57,055 nucleotides of DNA from Puerhibacterium puerhi (lineage in GTDB: Bacteria; Actinomycetota; Actinomycetes; Actinomycetales; Cellulomonadaceae), in assembly GCF_009846865.1 (NCBI RefSeq), contig NZ_WUWN01000020.1, positions 1 through 57,055 on the forward strand, written 5' to 3'. Of this stretch, positions 43,769 through 52,421 are shown one piece after another. Positions within the stretch are counted from its first letter, which is position 1; each line of letters begins with the position of its first letter. A program made the translations under genes and the position numbers. The notes beneath the pieces were generated by a model. The model did no database searches. It was not told the DNA's origin and saw only the letters and a program-made list of their open reading frames with translations.

Positions 43769-46306
43769 ATGGCTGAGCTCCTCTACCGGGTGGGGCGCGC
43801 CTGCGCTCGCCACGCCCGGGCCGTCATCGCCGCGTGGGCGGCGGTGCTCGTGCTCGCCGGCGGGGCGTTCGCCCTGTTCGGCGGCACGCTCGCCTCGAGC
43901 TTCGACATCCCCGGCACGCCCACCGCCCAGGTGACCCAGAAGCTGCAGGACGCCCTGCCGGACGCCTCCGGCGGCACCGGCCGCGTCGTGCTGCGCACCA
44001 CGGACGGCGCCGCGTTCACCGAGGCGCAGCGGGCGGAGATCGTCGACCGCGTCGCGCAGGCGGCCGGCGTCGACGGCGTGGCCCAGGTCGTCGACCCGTT
44101 CACCACCGAGGCCGAGCTGGCGAAGCAGGCGCAGCAGGTCGCCGACGGCCGCGCCCAGATCGCCTCCGGCCGCGAGCAGGTCGCCGCGGGCCGCGAGCAG
44201 CTCGACGGCGGCCAGGCGCAGCTGGACGCCGCCCGCCAGCAGGCCGAGGTCGCGGGCCAGGCCGCGACGGCGGCGCCGCAGCTGGACGCCCAGCAGGCCC
44301 AGCTCGACGCGGGGCGCGCGGAGCTCGAGGAGCAGGCCGCGCAGCTCGAGGAGCAGGCCGCCGCCCTGGAGGACGGGGCCCGGCTCCTGGAGCTCGCCGA
44401 CGGGATCCGCACGGTCTCGCAGGACGGCTCGGCAGCGATCGTGACCGTGGCGTTCACCGAGCCGCAGCTCGACGTGTCCAGCGGGGCCAAGCAGGGCGTG
44501 CTCGACGCGTTCGACGCCGCGCCGATCGACGGCGTCCAGGTGGACGCCTCGTCCGAGCTGCTCGAGGCCGTGCCGAGCGTCTTCGGCCCCGGCGAGGCGG
44601 TCGGCCTGGTCGTCGCCGCCGTCGTGCTGGTCGTCATGCTCGGCACGCTGGTGGCAGCGGGCCTGCCGATCCTCAACGCCCTCATCGGCGTCGGCGTCGG
44701 CGCGATGGCCACGATGGCGCTCTCCGGCGTGGTGCAGATGGCCTCGGTGACCCCGATCCTGGGCCTGATGCTCGGGCTCGCGGTGGGCATCGACTACACG
44801 CTGTTCATCGTCAACCGCCATCGCCGCCAGCTCAAGGACGGCTACGACGTCGACGAGTCGATCGCGCTGGCCAACGGCACCTCCGGCAACGCCGTCGTCT
44901 TCGCCGGCGCCACCGTGCTCATCGCACTCCTGGCGCTCAACGTCACCGGCATCCCGTTCCTCGGCCTCATGGGCTCGGCCGGCGCGCTGTGCATCGCCGT
45001 GGCCGTGCTCGTGGCCGTGACGTTCACGCCCGCCGTCCTGCGCCTGGTGGGCCCGCGCGTGCTGTCGCGCACCGAGCGCGCCGCCCTCACCTCCCGCGGC
45101 GCCGCGCCCGCGAGCACCGCCGGTGCCGCCCAGGCGGCGCCCGTCGCCCGGCCCGCGCCGATGCGCACCGGCCGCGCCGTGCTGCGTGTCGTGGTCGGCG
45201 TCGGCGCGCTCGCCGTGGTGGCCCTCCCGGCCCTGGACCTGCGGCTCAACCTGCCCGACGGGTCGTCGGAGGCGCACGACTCCACCCAGTACCAGGCCTA
45301 CGCCACGGTCGCCGAGAAGTTCGGCGAGGGGCAGAACGGCACCCTGCTGGTGGTGGCGGACCTGCCCGCCGGACTCGACGACGACGCGGTGGCCGGGCGC
45401 CGGCTCGCCGTCGCCGAGCGGCTCCACGAGCAGGACGACGTCGTAGCGGTCGCCCCGATCGGCGCCGCGGAGGACAACAGCCTGCTGGCGTTCCAGGTCG
45501 TGCCGGCCGAGGGCCCGACGAGCGAGTCGACGGAGCGGCTCGTGCACACGCTGCGGGGCCTGGACCTCGACGGGGTCAGCGAGCTCGGCGTGGCCGGCTC
45601 CGCCAGCGGCAACGTCGACATCTCCGACAAGCTCGCCGACGCCCTGCCCACCTACCTGGCGGTCGTCGTCGGGCTGTCGCTGCTCATCCTGGTCCTGGTG
45701 TTCCGGTCGCTGTACGTGCCGGTGATCGCGACGCTCGGGTTCGTGCTGAGCTACTTCGCCACGCTCGGCGGCACCGTGTGGATCTACCAGTGGGGCAACC
45801 TGGCAGGCCTGTTCGGCGTCGAGACGCCGGGCCCGATCCTCAACTTCCTGCCCACGATCCTGGTCGGCATCCTGTTCGGCCTGGCGATGGACTACATGCT
45901 GTTCCTGACCTCGGGCATGCGCGAGGCCTACGCCCACGGCGCGCCGGCCCGCCTCGCGGTGGTCCAGGGCGTGCGGGCCGGCCGGGCGGTGGTCGTCGCC
46001 GCGGCGCTGATCATGATCTCCGTCTTCGGCGGGTTCATGTTCTCCCACTCGGCGATGATCCGGCCGATCGGGTTCGCGCTGGCGTTCGGCGTCCTTGTCG
46101 ACGCCTTCGGAGTGCGGATGCTCATCGTCCCCGCGCTCATGCACCTGGCCGGCGACAAGGCGTGGTGGCTGCCGCGCTGGCTCGACCGCCTGCTGCCGGA
46201 CGTCGACGTGGAGGGCGCCTCGCTCGAGCGGCGCCACCCGCACCACGACGCCGTTGAGCCCGCCGCGCAGGCCGAGGCCGCGGCGTCGGAGCCGCCGCGG
46301 GCCTGA
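43769..46306 (+). CDS. MMPL-family RND exporter
   Basis: 845 aa, two repeats of one plus five membrane helices. The GX3DY proton-relay motifs are GLAVGIDYTLFIVNRHRR and LFGLAMDYMLFLTSGMREAY. The first extracytoplasmic loop contains a Gln/Ala/Glu-rich coiled coil (about residues 115-205, with repeated AQLD/EQ heptads), as in other Gram-positive MMPL proteins. Exports lipids or hydrophobic compounds; substrate unknown. ATG with GAAAGG upstream. Confidence 0.93.
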   Translation: MAELLYRVGRACARHARAVIAAWAAVLVLAGGAFALFGGTLASSFDIPGTPTAQVTQKLQDALPDASGGTGRVVLRTTDGAAFTEAQRAEIVDRVAQAAGVDGVAQVVDPFTTEAELAKQAQQVADGRAQIASGREQVAAGREQLDGGQAQLDAARQQAEVAGQAATAAPQLDAQQAQLDAGRAELEEQAAQLEEQAAALEDGARLLELADGIRTVSQDGSAAIVTVAFTEPQLDVSSGAKQGVLDAFDAAPIDGVQVDASSELLEAVPSVFGPGEAVGLVVAAVVLVVMLGTLVAAGLPILNALIGVGVGAMATMALSGVVQMASVTPILGLMLGLAVGIDYTLFIVNRHRRQLKDGYDVDESIALANGTSGNAVVFAGATVLIALLALNVTGIPFLGLMGSAGALCIAVAVLVAVTFTPAVLRLVGPRVLSRTERAALTSRGAAPASTAGAAQAAPVARPAPMRTGRAVLRVVVGVGALAVVALPALDLRLNLPDGSSEAHDSTQYQAYATVAEKFGEGQNGTLLVVADLPAGLDDDAVAGRRLAVAERLHEQDDVVAVAPIGAAEDNSLLAFQVVPAEGPTSESTERLVHTLRGLDLDGVSELGVAGSASGNVDISDKLADALPTYLAVVVGLSLLILVLVFRSLYVPVIATLGFVLSYFATLGGTVWIYQWGNLAGLFGVETPGPILNFLPTILVGILFGLAMDYMLFLTSGMREAYAHGAPARLAVVQGVRAGRAVVVAAALIMISVFGGFMFSHSAMIRPIGFALAFGVLVDAFGVRMLIVPALMHLAGDKAWWLPRWLDRLLPDVDVEGASLERRHPHHDAVEPAAQAEAAASEPPRA

Positions 46307-46320
46307 CCGCCGCGCACCGC

Positions 46321-46361
46321 GCGCCCGCCCCGCCGCCCGCACCGGGCGGCGGGGCGGGCGC
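46321..46361 (+). terminator. Strong hairpin terminator after the MMPL gene
   Basis: Perfect 18-bp arms, GCGCCCGCCCCGCCGCCC with its complement, and a 5-nt GCACC loop, 14 nt after the MMPL stop. No T-run, as usual for this GC content. Confidence 0.8.
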
Positions 46362-46461
46362 CGTCGTGCGCCGCGCGCGCCTGGCAGCTGCTCGGCGCGC
46401 AGGTCGACGTGGGCGCGGCGGAGGTGGGCGCCGGCGAGGCCGGCGCCTGAGAGGATCGGCC

Positions 46462-47118
46462 ATGGCCTACGTGCGACCGGACCTCCCGCGACAGGTCTTC
46501 ACCGACGCCGCCGGGCGCCCGATCCCCTACGGCCACCGCTGGGACCACCTCGACGGCCCGCCCGAGGCGGCGTACTCGGTCGCCGAGCACCCGGAGCGGT
46601 TCGCCCCGCTGCACGACGTCGCCGACGCGCTCGTCGCCCACCTGGCGGCGACCTACGCGGTGGAGGTGGCCACCGTCGGACCGCGGGACCTGCGCGGGCC
46701 GGCGGCCGACCGCGCCCTGCGCGCGGCCCGCCTGACGCCCAGCTCTCCCGACGCCGCACCGCTGACCGTCGTGCGGACCGACCTGCCCGGTGTCGTCGTC
46801 GAGGCGGGCGCCCTGCTCGTCGAGCCGTTCCCCGTCTGCGGCTGCGACGCCTGCGACGACCCGCTCGAGCGGGTCGTCGAGGACCTCGAGGAGACCGTCG
46901 GCGCGGTGGTGACCGGCAGCCTGCACGAGTGGGTCCGCGGCGGCCGGCTCGGCCGCCAATTCTGGGTCGGCCACGCGCTCTCCGTCCCCGGCGGCACGCG
47001 CTCGGGCGAGGGACGTCGCAGCGGTCCGCGCGCGCAGCTCCTCGCCGCCCGCGAGCGCCTCGCGGCGCTGCCGGGCGGCCGCTGGCAGCCCTGGGCCCGG
47101 GCGGCGGCCGACGCCTAG
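46462..47118 (+). CDS. Conserved hypothetical protein (DUF6226-like)
   Basis: 218 aa, soluble, acidic in the middle. Notable is a Cys cluster PVCGCDACDDPLERVVEDLE (about residue 130), which could bind a metal, and WDHLDGPPEAAYSVAEHPER near the start. It resembles actinobacterial proteins annotated as DUF6226; function is unknown. ATG with GAGAGGAT upstream. Converges with the next gene. Confidence 0.8.
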   Translation: MAYVRPDLPRQVFTDAAGRPIPYGHRWDHLDGPPEAAYSVAEHPERFAPLHDVADALVAHLAATYAVEVATVGPRDLRGPAADRALRAARLTPSSPDAAPLTVVRTDLPGVVVEAGALLVEPFPVCGCDACDDPLERVVEDLEETVGAVVTGSLHEWVRGGRLGRQFWVGHALSVPGGTRSGEGRRSGPRAQLLAARERLAALPGGRWQPWARAAADA

Positions 47119-47128
47119 CTCCTTGGTG

Positions 47129-47395
47129 TCACGACACGTCGCGGTCCGCCCACGAGGCCGCGATCCGCGACAGGTCCTGCGCGACGATCCGCAGCCGGGT
47201 GGCGTCACCGTCCCCGGCGGCGAGGGCGTAGCCGAGCAGGAACGTGGTCAGCGGGCCGGCCGGCCGGGCGACGTGGTCGGAGACCTCGTCGGCGAGCCCG
47301 ACCAGCGCGTCGACGTCGATCGCGTCCTCCGGCACGCCGAGCCGCACGGCCACGTGCGCCACCCAGGCGGCCAGCTCGTCGGGGGTCGAGGCCAT
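47129..47395 (-). CDS. Small conserved protein (DUF6457-like)
   Basis: 88 aa helical protein: ELAAWVAHVAVRLGVPEDAI, then the conserved VARPAGPLTTFLLGYALAAG. This is the pattern of DUF6457 proteins, which often occur near molybdenum-cofactor genes; none is visible here. ATG 47395 has GGAGGG upstream. Confidence 0.8.
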   Translation of the reverse strand: MASTPDELAAWVAHVAVRLGVPEDAIDVDALVGLADEVSDHVARPAGPLTTFLLGYALAAGDGDATRLRIVAQDLSRIAASWADRDVS

Positions 47396-47565
47396 CAGGG
47401 TCCCTCCGCTCGCCACGTGTCGGCGTGCTGGATCGCGCTCGCCGGGGCTCGGCGACCTCCACCATGGTCGGCCCGCCGGTGGACCGTCGCACGGCCGGCC
47501 CGGGCTCCGGCGGGCGCGGACCCAGGTACGGGTCGCTCGTCGCGGGACGGCGTGACGGCCATCGG

Positions 47566-48162
47566 TCAGCCCTCGTCGGCGGCCGGCGGGCCGCCGGGCC
47601 CGCCCGTGAGGCCGCCGACGATGGCGCGGACCGTGGCGGCGACGAGCGCCCGGTCGGGCGGCCCGGCGTCGAACGCCCGGTGGATGGGCCAGCCCTCGAC
47701 GAGCACGTCGAGGGCGCGGCAGACCGGCTCGGGGAAGTGCAGGCCCAGGCTCTCGCGGCTGCGCAGCACCCAGGCGCGCGCCGTCGCGCCCACGCCGGCG
47801 TGGTGGTTGGCGTACGCGTACATCTCGAAGATCAGCGTCATCTCGCGCGCCGTCGCGTAGCGCGGCCCGCAGATCAGGTCGACGACCGCCTCCTCGGCCT
47901 CCGCAGGCGTGCGGGCGGCCTCGAGCGTCCGGCGGTAGGTCGCGGACATCCCGGTCGACAGCCGCTCGAACGCCTGGCCGAGCAGGTCCTCCAGGCCGTC
48001 GAAGTAGTAGGTCAGGGACCCCAGCGGCACCTCGGCGCGGGCGGCGATCCGGCGGTGCGTGGTACCCGGCACGCCGAGCTCCGCCACGACGTCCAGCGCG
48101 GCGTCGAGGATGCGCTCCTTGCGGCCGGGGTCGTTGGGCACCTCCCGGCGGGTTCCGCTCAC
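47566..48162 (-). CDS. TetR-family regulator divergent from an MFS gene
   Basis: 198 aa. HTH region THRRIAARAEVPLGSLTYYF at about residue 40, followed by a helical domain with PRYATAREMTLIFEMYAYAN. GTG start with GGAGGATGGGCAC. It faces the MFS gene across 81 nt with a palindrome, so it most likely represses that transporter. Confidence 0.92.
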   Translation of the reverse strand: MSGTRREVPNDPGRKERILDAALDVVAELGVPGTTHRRIAARAEVPLGSLTYYFDGLEDLLGQAFERLSTGMSATYRRTLEAARTPAEAEEAVVDLICGPRYATAREMTLIFEMYAYANHHAGVGATARAWVLRSRESLGLHFPEPVCRALDVLVEGWPIHRAFDAGPPDRALVAATVRAIVGGLTGGPGGPPAADEG

Positions 48163-48200
48163 GTGCCCATCCTCCCCGACCTGCCGCCCGACGGCGAGTG

Positions 48201-48214
48201 TGTACGCTTGTACA
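48201..48214. promoter_or_regulatory. Candidate TetR operator
   Basis: TGTAC-GCTT-GTACA inverted repeat midway between the divergent TetR and MFS starts. Its position would block promoters in either direction. Confidence 0.55.
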
Positions 48215-48243
48215 GCCTTGCTCGCCCAGCCCGTGGAGCCCCC

Positions 48244-49455
48244 GTGACCGCCAGTCTCCGCGCGCGCCGCAACGCGGTGTTCGCGCTGTTCTTCCTGCCC
48301 GGGATCACCATCTCCTCCTGGGTGACCCGCACCCCGGACGTCCGCGACCTCGTCGGCGCCTCGACGGCGCAGATGGGCCTGATCCTCTTCGGCCTGTCCG
48401 CAGGGTCCATGATCGGCATCCTGTCCTCCGGGCCCCTCGTCGCCCGGTGGGGCACGCGGCCGGTGATGACCGTCGGCACGCTCGCCGTCGCCGCGGGCGC
48501 GGCGGTCATCGGCGCCGGCGCGGCGCTCGGGTCGGGCGCCCTCGTGGCGCTCGGCCTGGGCGTCTTCGGGTTCGGCATGGGCGGCGGCGAGGTCGCCCTC
48601 AACGTCGAGGGTGCGGAGGTCGAGCGCGGGCTCGGCCGCTCCACGATGCCCGCCATGCACGGCTTCTTCAGCCTCGGCACGGTGGTCGGCGCCGGCGCCG
48701 GCATGGTGCTCACCGCCGTTCGGTTCCCCGTCGGCGTGCACCTCGCCGTCGTCGCCGTCGTCGTGGTCGCCGCGCTGCTCGTGGCGGTCCGGGTGGTCCC
48801 GGCCGGCGTGGGCCGGCGTCCGCGCGCGGCGGACGGCGTCGCCGCGCCCGCGCCGCGCCCGGCCGTGTGGCGGGACACGCGCCTGCTGCTGATCGGCGGG
48901 ATCATCCTCGCCCTGGCGATGGCGGAGGGCACCGCGAACGACTGGCTGCCGCTGGTCATGGTCGACGGCCACGGCTTCGACGCCGCGCTCGGCTCGGCGG
49001 TGTACGCCCTGTTCGCCGCCGCGATGACCCTGGGACGGTTCGTCGGCGGCACGTTCGTCGACCGGTTCGGCCGGGTGGCCGTGCTGTGCGTCAGCGCGCT
49101 CGTCGGGGCCGCCGGCCTGGCGCTGGTGATCTTCGTCGACCACCAGTGGGTGGCCGCCGGGGCCGCGCTGCTGTGGGGCCTCGGCGCCTCGCTCGGGTTC
49201 CCGGTCGCGCTGTCGGCGGCCGGCGACTCCGGCGAGCACGCCGCGGCCCGCGTGTCGCTCGCGGCGACCATCGGCTACGTCGCGTTCCTCGTCGGCCCAC
49301 CGGTGCTGGGCTTCCTCGGCGAGCACCTCGGCCTGCGGCACGCGCTGATCGTCGTCCTGGTCCTCGTCGCCGCCGCGGCGTTCATCACGCCGGCGGCGCG
49401 CGCGCCGCAGCCGGCGGGCGCGCCGGCGCCGGTGGACGCGTCCGAGCGGGTCTGA
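48244..49455 (+). CDS. MFS transporter (YbjJ-like)
   Basis: 403 aa, about 12 helices. FFLPGITISSWVTRTPDVRD at the start and GGGEVALNVEGAEVERGLGR with MPAMHGFFSLGTVVGAG are the hallmarks of the YbjJ-like branch of MFS proteins. The short variable C-terminus is Pro/Ala-rich. GTG start. Controlled probably by the divergent TetR protein; substrate unknown. Confidence 0.88.
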   Translation: MTASLRARRNAVFALFFLPGITISSWVTRTPDVRDLVGASTAQMGLILFGLSAGSMIGILSSGPLVARWGTRPVMTVGTLAVAAGAAVIGAGAALGSGALVALGLGVFGFGMGGGEVALNVEGAEVERGLGRSTMPAMHGFFSLGTVVGAGAGMVLTAVRFPVGVHLAVVAVVVVAALLVAVRVVPAGVGRRPRAADGVAAPAPRPAVWRDTRLLLIGGIILALAMAEGTANDWLPLVMVDGHGFDAALGSAVYALFAAAMTLGRFVGGTFVDRFGRVAVLCVSALVGAAGLALVIFVDHQWVAAGAALLWGLGASLGFPVALSAAGDSGEHAAARVSLAATIGYVAFLVGPPVLGFLGEHLGLRHALIVVLVLVAAAAFITPAARAPQPAGAPAPVDASERV

Positions 49456-49540
49456 CGGGCCGACCTGGCCGACCGGGGCCGCCCGGGCCGCCCGGGGCTG
49501 CTCGGCGCCGGCTCGGGACGGCTCGACGACGGCGCCGGGC

Positions 49541-49546
49541 GATACT
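49541..49546 (+). promoter_or_regulatory. -10 box for the second two-component system
   Basis: GATACT, 41 nt before the kinase ATG, which has its own AGGAGG ribosome site. Confidence 0.45.
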
Positions 49547-49587
49547 GGCCCCGACCCGGCACAGGGACGAGCTCCAGGAGGCTGCGC

Positions 49588-50874
49588 ATGAGTGACCAGA
49601 GCACGGCTCCGGGCGCACCCCGGCGCGCGCCGCGCCGCGCGGACGTCGCGATCGGCGCCGCCTGCGCGGCGTCGTCGGTCGCGCTCCTGCTGGCCGTGCC
49701 CGTCCTCGTCGCGGCCGATCCCGAGGCGGCGGGCCTGGTGCGGGTGACGCCGGGCGAGCTGGGCTGGTGGGCGTTCGCCGCGGGCCTCGTCCTGCAGGGG
49801 GCGCTGCTGGCGTGGGTGCGCACCGCCCCCGCCACGATCCTCGTGGCGGTCGCAGCCGTGGGCGCCGCGCTCTCCTGGACCGCGCCTGCCGGCGTCTACG
49901 GCCTGACGAGCGTCGCGGTGCTCGCCGCGGTGCTCCTCGCCGCCCTGCGCACGCCCGTCGGCCGCCTGCGGACCGCCCTCGCCGGCGCCGCCCTGCTGGT
50001 CCTGGCGGGCGAGGTCGTCGACGGCGTGCGCGCCGAGGGCCTCACCGCGGTCACGGCCGTGCTCGCCGCCGTCGTCCAGTCCGTGGCGATCGTCGGGGGC
50101 CCGCTGCTCGTGGCCCTGGTCGTGCGGGCCCGCCGCGACGTGCGCGAGGCGCGCCGGGCGGAGCAGCGGGCCCGCAGCGCCGAGCGCGACGCGCTCGTGC
50201 AGGCCGCCGTCGCCCGCGAGCGCACGGCGATGGCGCGCGAGCTGCACGACATCGCGGCCCACCACCTGTCCGGGATCGCCCTCATGGCCGCGGCGATCGA
50301 CCGGCAGATCGACACCGCGCCGGCCCGGGCGCACGAGGCGGCCCGCCAGGTGCGGGCCCAGAGCACCGCCGTCCTCGACGACCTGCGCCGGCTCGTGGGC
50401 CTGCTGCGCGACGACGCCGAGGCGCCCCGGGCGGTCGAGTCGCTCGCCACCGTGCGCGAGCTCGTCGAGCGCGCCCGGGACCGGGCCCCGGTCGAGCTGC
50501 GCGTGCTGCCGGGCGACCGCCGCGCACCGGGCGCGGGCGTCGGACCGCTCGCGCAGCTGGCCGCCTACCGCACCGTGCAGGAGGCCCTGGCCAACGCTGC
50601 GCTGCACGCCCCCGGCGCCGCGTGCGTCGTCGAGGTCGACGACACCGCCGACGAGCGCGTGGTGGTGCGCGTGGTCAACGCGCCCGCCCCGGCGCCCGCG
50701 GTCGGCCGCACCTCCGCGGGCGGCTTCGGCCTGCGGGGCATGCGCGAGCGCGCCGACCTGGTCGGCGCCGACCTGCGGTACGGGCCCACGGCCGCGGGCG
50801 GCTGGGAGGTGCGGCTCGACCTGCCGCGCGAGGCACGTCCGTCGTGGGCAGCCGCCGCGGGAGGCCGGTCGTGA
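49588..50874 (+). CDS. Sensor histidine kinase (HisKA_3)
   Basis: 428 aa. Four to five membrane helices (residues about 20-180), then the dimerisation helix with ARELHDIAAHHLSG (phospho-His 220) and the HATPase domain (AYRTVQEALANAALHAPGAA, GGFGLRGMRERADLVGADL). Little extracytoplasmic sequence, so it probably senses within the membrane or through the ABC transporter downstream. ATG with AGGAGG; stop overlaps the regulator as GTGA. Confidence 0.94.
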   Translation: MSDQSTAPGAPRRAPRRADVAIGAACAASSVALLLAVPVLVAADPEAAGLVRVTPGELGWWAFAAGLVLQGALLAWVRTAPATILVAVAAVGAALSWTAPAGVYGLTSVAVLAAVLLAALRTPVGRLRTALAGAALLVLAGEVVDGVRAEGLTAVTAVLAAVVQSVAIVGGPLLVALVVRARRDVREARRAEQRARSAERDALVQAAVARERTAMARELHDIAAHHLSGIALMAAAIDRQIDTAPARAHEAARQVRAQSTAVLDDLRRLVGLLRDDAEAPRAVESLATVRELVERARDRAPVELRVLPGDRRAPGAGVGPLAQLAAYRTVQEALANAALHAPGAACVVEVDDTADERVVVRVVNAPAPAPAVGRTSAGGFGLRGMRERADLVGADLRYGPTAAGGWEVRLDLPREARPSWAAAAGGRS

Positions 50875-51551
50875 TCCGCGTCCTGGTCGCCGACGACCAG
50901 CCCCTGTCCCGCGCGGGCCTGGCCGCCCTGCTCGGCGCCGAGCCCGACCTCGAGGTGGTCGGCGCCGCCGCCGACGGCGCCGAGGCGCTCGAGCTGGCGC
51001 AGCGGCTGCGCCCCGACGTGGCGTGCCTGGACGTCCGCATGCCCGGGCCCGACGGGATCGAGGTGGCGCGCCGCCTGTGCGGCCCGGGGGCCGACCCGCA
51101 GGTGCCGGTGCTCATGCTGACCACCTTCGACCTGGACGACTACGTGTTCGGCGCGCTCGAGGCCGGCGCGTCGGGGTTCCTGCTCAAGGACGCCGACCCG
51201 GACACGATCGTGCGCGCCGTCCGGCAGGTGGCGGCCGGCAACGGCACGCTGGACCACTCGCTGACCCGGCGCGTCATCCGGGAGTTCGTCGACCGGCGGC
51301 GGCTCCAGCCGGTCTCCGGGCGGGTCGCCGACGGCCTGCTCACCGCCCGGGAGCGGGACGTGCTGCTCCACCTGGCGCAGGGCATGTCCAACGAGGAGAT
51401 CGCCGCCGCGCTCGTCGTGGAGGTCTCGACCGTCAAGTCGCACCTGGCCCGGATGCTGCCCAAGCTCGGCGTCCGCTCCCGGCTCCAGGCCGTCGTGTGG
51501 GCCTACCAGAACCGCGTGGTCACGGTCCCCGGGCCGGACGCGGGGCGCTGA
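50871..51551 (+). CDS. NarL-type response regulator
   Basis: 226 aa. Receiver VLVADDQPLSRAGL with phospho-acceptor D54 (ACLDVRMPGPDG) and GFLLKDADP, then the LuxR helix-turn-helix LTARERDVLLHLAQGMSNEE through STVKSHLARMLPK. Coupled to the kinase by GTGA overlap. The ABC exporter 111 nt downstream is its likely target. Confidence 0.96.
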   Translation: MIRVLVADDQPLSRAGLAALLGAEPDLEVVGAAADGAEALELAQRLRPDVACLDVRMPGPDGIEVARRLCGPGADPQVPVLMLTTFDLDDYVFGALEAGASGFLLKDADPDTIVRAVRQVAAGNGTLDHSLTRRVIREFVDRRRLQPVSGRVADGLLTARERDVLLHLAQGMSNEEIAAALVVEVSTVKSHLARMLPKLGVRSRLQAVVWAYQNRVVTVPGPDAGR

Positions 51552-51620
51552 CGCCTCCGTCGAAGGATGCAAGGCGCCAGGTTCCACCCTGCGGGGCTGG
51601 GGCGGGCGCGCGGGGCCTCC

Positions 51621-51626
51621 TAGCGT
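51621..51626 (+). promoter_or_regulatory. -10 box for the ABC transporter operon
   Basis: TAGCGT, 36 nt before the ATG of the ATPase gene. The 60 bp before it include imperfect repeats that could be the response-regulator site, but no clear motif stands out. Confidence 0.45.
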
Positions 51627-51662
51627 CGAGGACGCCACAGTCCCCCTCGCCGAGGAGCCCGC

Positions 51663-52421
51663 ATGCCTCCCGCCCCCACCCTCCCCCGCAGCCGCACGAC
51701 GACGGCCGTGCGGCTCGAGCAGGTCGTCAAGACCTATCCCGGCGGCCCGACGCCGGTCGTCGCGCTGGACGGGGTGTCCCTGACCGTCCCCGCCGGCGCG
51801 TTCGTCGCGGTCATGGGCCCGTCGGGGTCCGGCAAGTCGACGTTCCTCACCTGCGCCGCCGGGCTGGACCGGCCCACGAGCGGCCGCGTCGTCGTCGGCG
51901 ACGTCGACCTGACGGCCCTGTCCCCGGACGCGGTGACCCGCTTCCGGCGCGAGCACGTCGGGTTCGTGTTCCAGGGCTACAACCTGATCGGCCACCTCAC
52001 CGTGGCCGAGAACGTCCGGCTGCCCCTGACGCTGGCCGGGACGCGCCCGGACGAGGCGTGGCTGCGCGAGCTGCTCGCCGCGGTCGGGCTGGAGGGGCTC
52101 TCGGAGCGCCTCCCGGGCGAGCTGTCGGGCGGCCAGGCGCAGCGCGTCGCGATCGCGCGTGCGCTGGTCGCCCGGCCCGACGTCGTCTTCGCGGACGAGC
52201 CGACCGGGGCGCTGGACGGCAGCACCGCCGACGCGATCCTGCGTCTGCTGCGCTCGACGGCCCACCGGTTCGGCCAGACGCTCGTGCTCGTGACGCACGA
52301 CCCGCGCGCCGCCGCGTTCGCCGACCAGGTGCTGTTCCTCGCCGACGGGCGGTTCCGGGGCCAGCTGGTCGACCCCACCGTCGAGCAGGTCGCCGCCCGC
52401 GTCCTGGGGCTGGGGCGATGA
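51663..52421 (+). CDS. ABC transporter ATP-binding protein (MacB/LolD type)
   Basis: 252 aa. Walker A GPSGSGKST, Q-loop FVFQGYNLIGHL, signature LSGGQAQRVAIARAL, Walker B VVFADEPTGALD and H-loop VTHD are all intact. The family works with FtsX-like permeases in peptide or antibiotic efflux and sensing. Its stop overlaps the permease start (ATGA). Confidence 0.96.
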   Translation: MPPAPTLPRSRTTTAVRLEQVVKTYPGGPTPVVALDGVSLTVPAGAFVAVMGPSGSGKSTFLTCAAGLDRPTSGRVVVGDVDLTALSPDAVTRFRREHVGFVFQGYNLIGHLTVAENVRLPLTLAGTRPDEAWLRELLAAVGLEGLSERLPGELSGGQAQRVAIARALVARPDVVFADEPTGALDGSTADAILRLLRSTAHRFGQTLVLVTHDPRAAAFADQVLFLADGRFRGQLVDPTVEQVAARVLGLGR

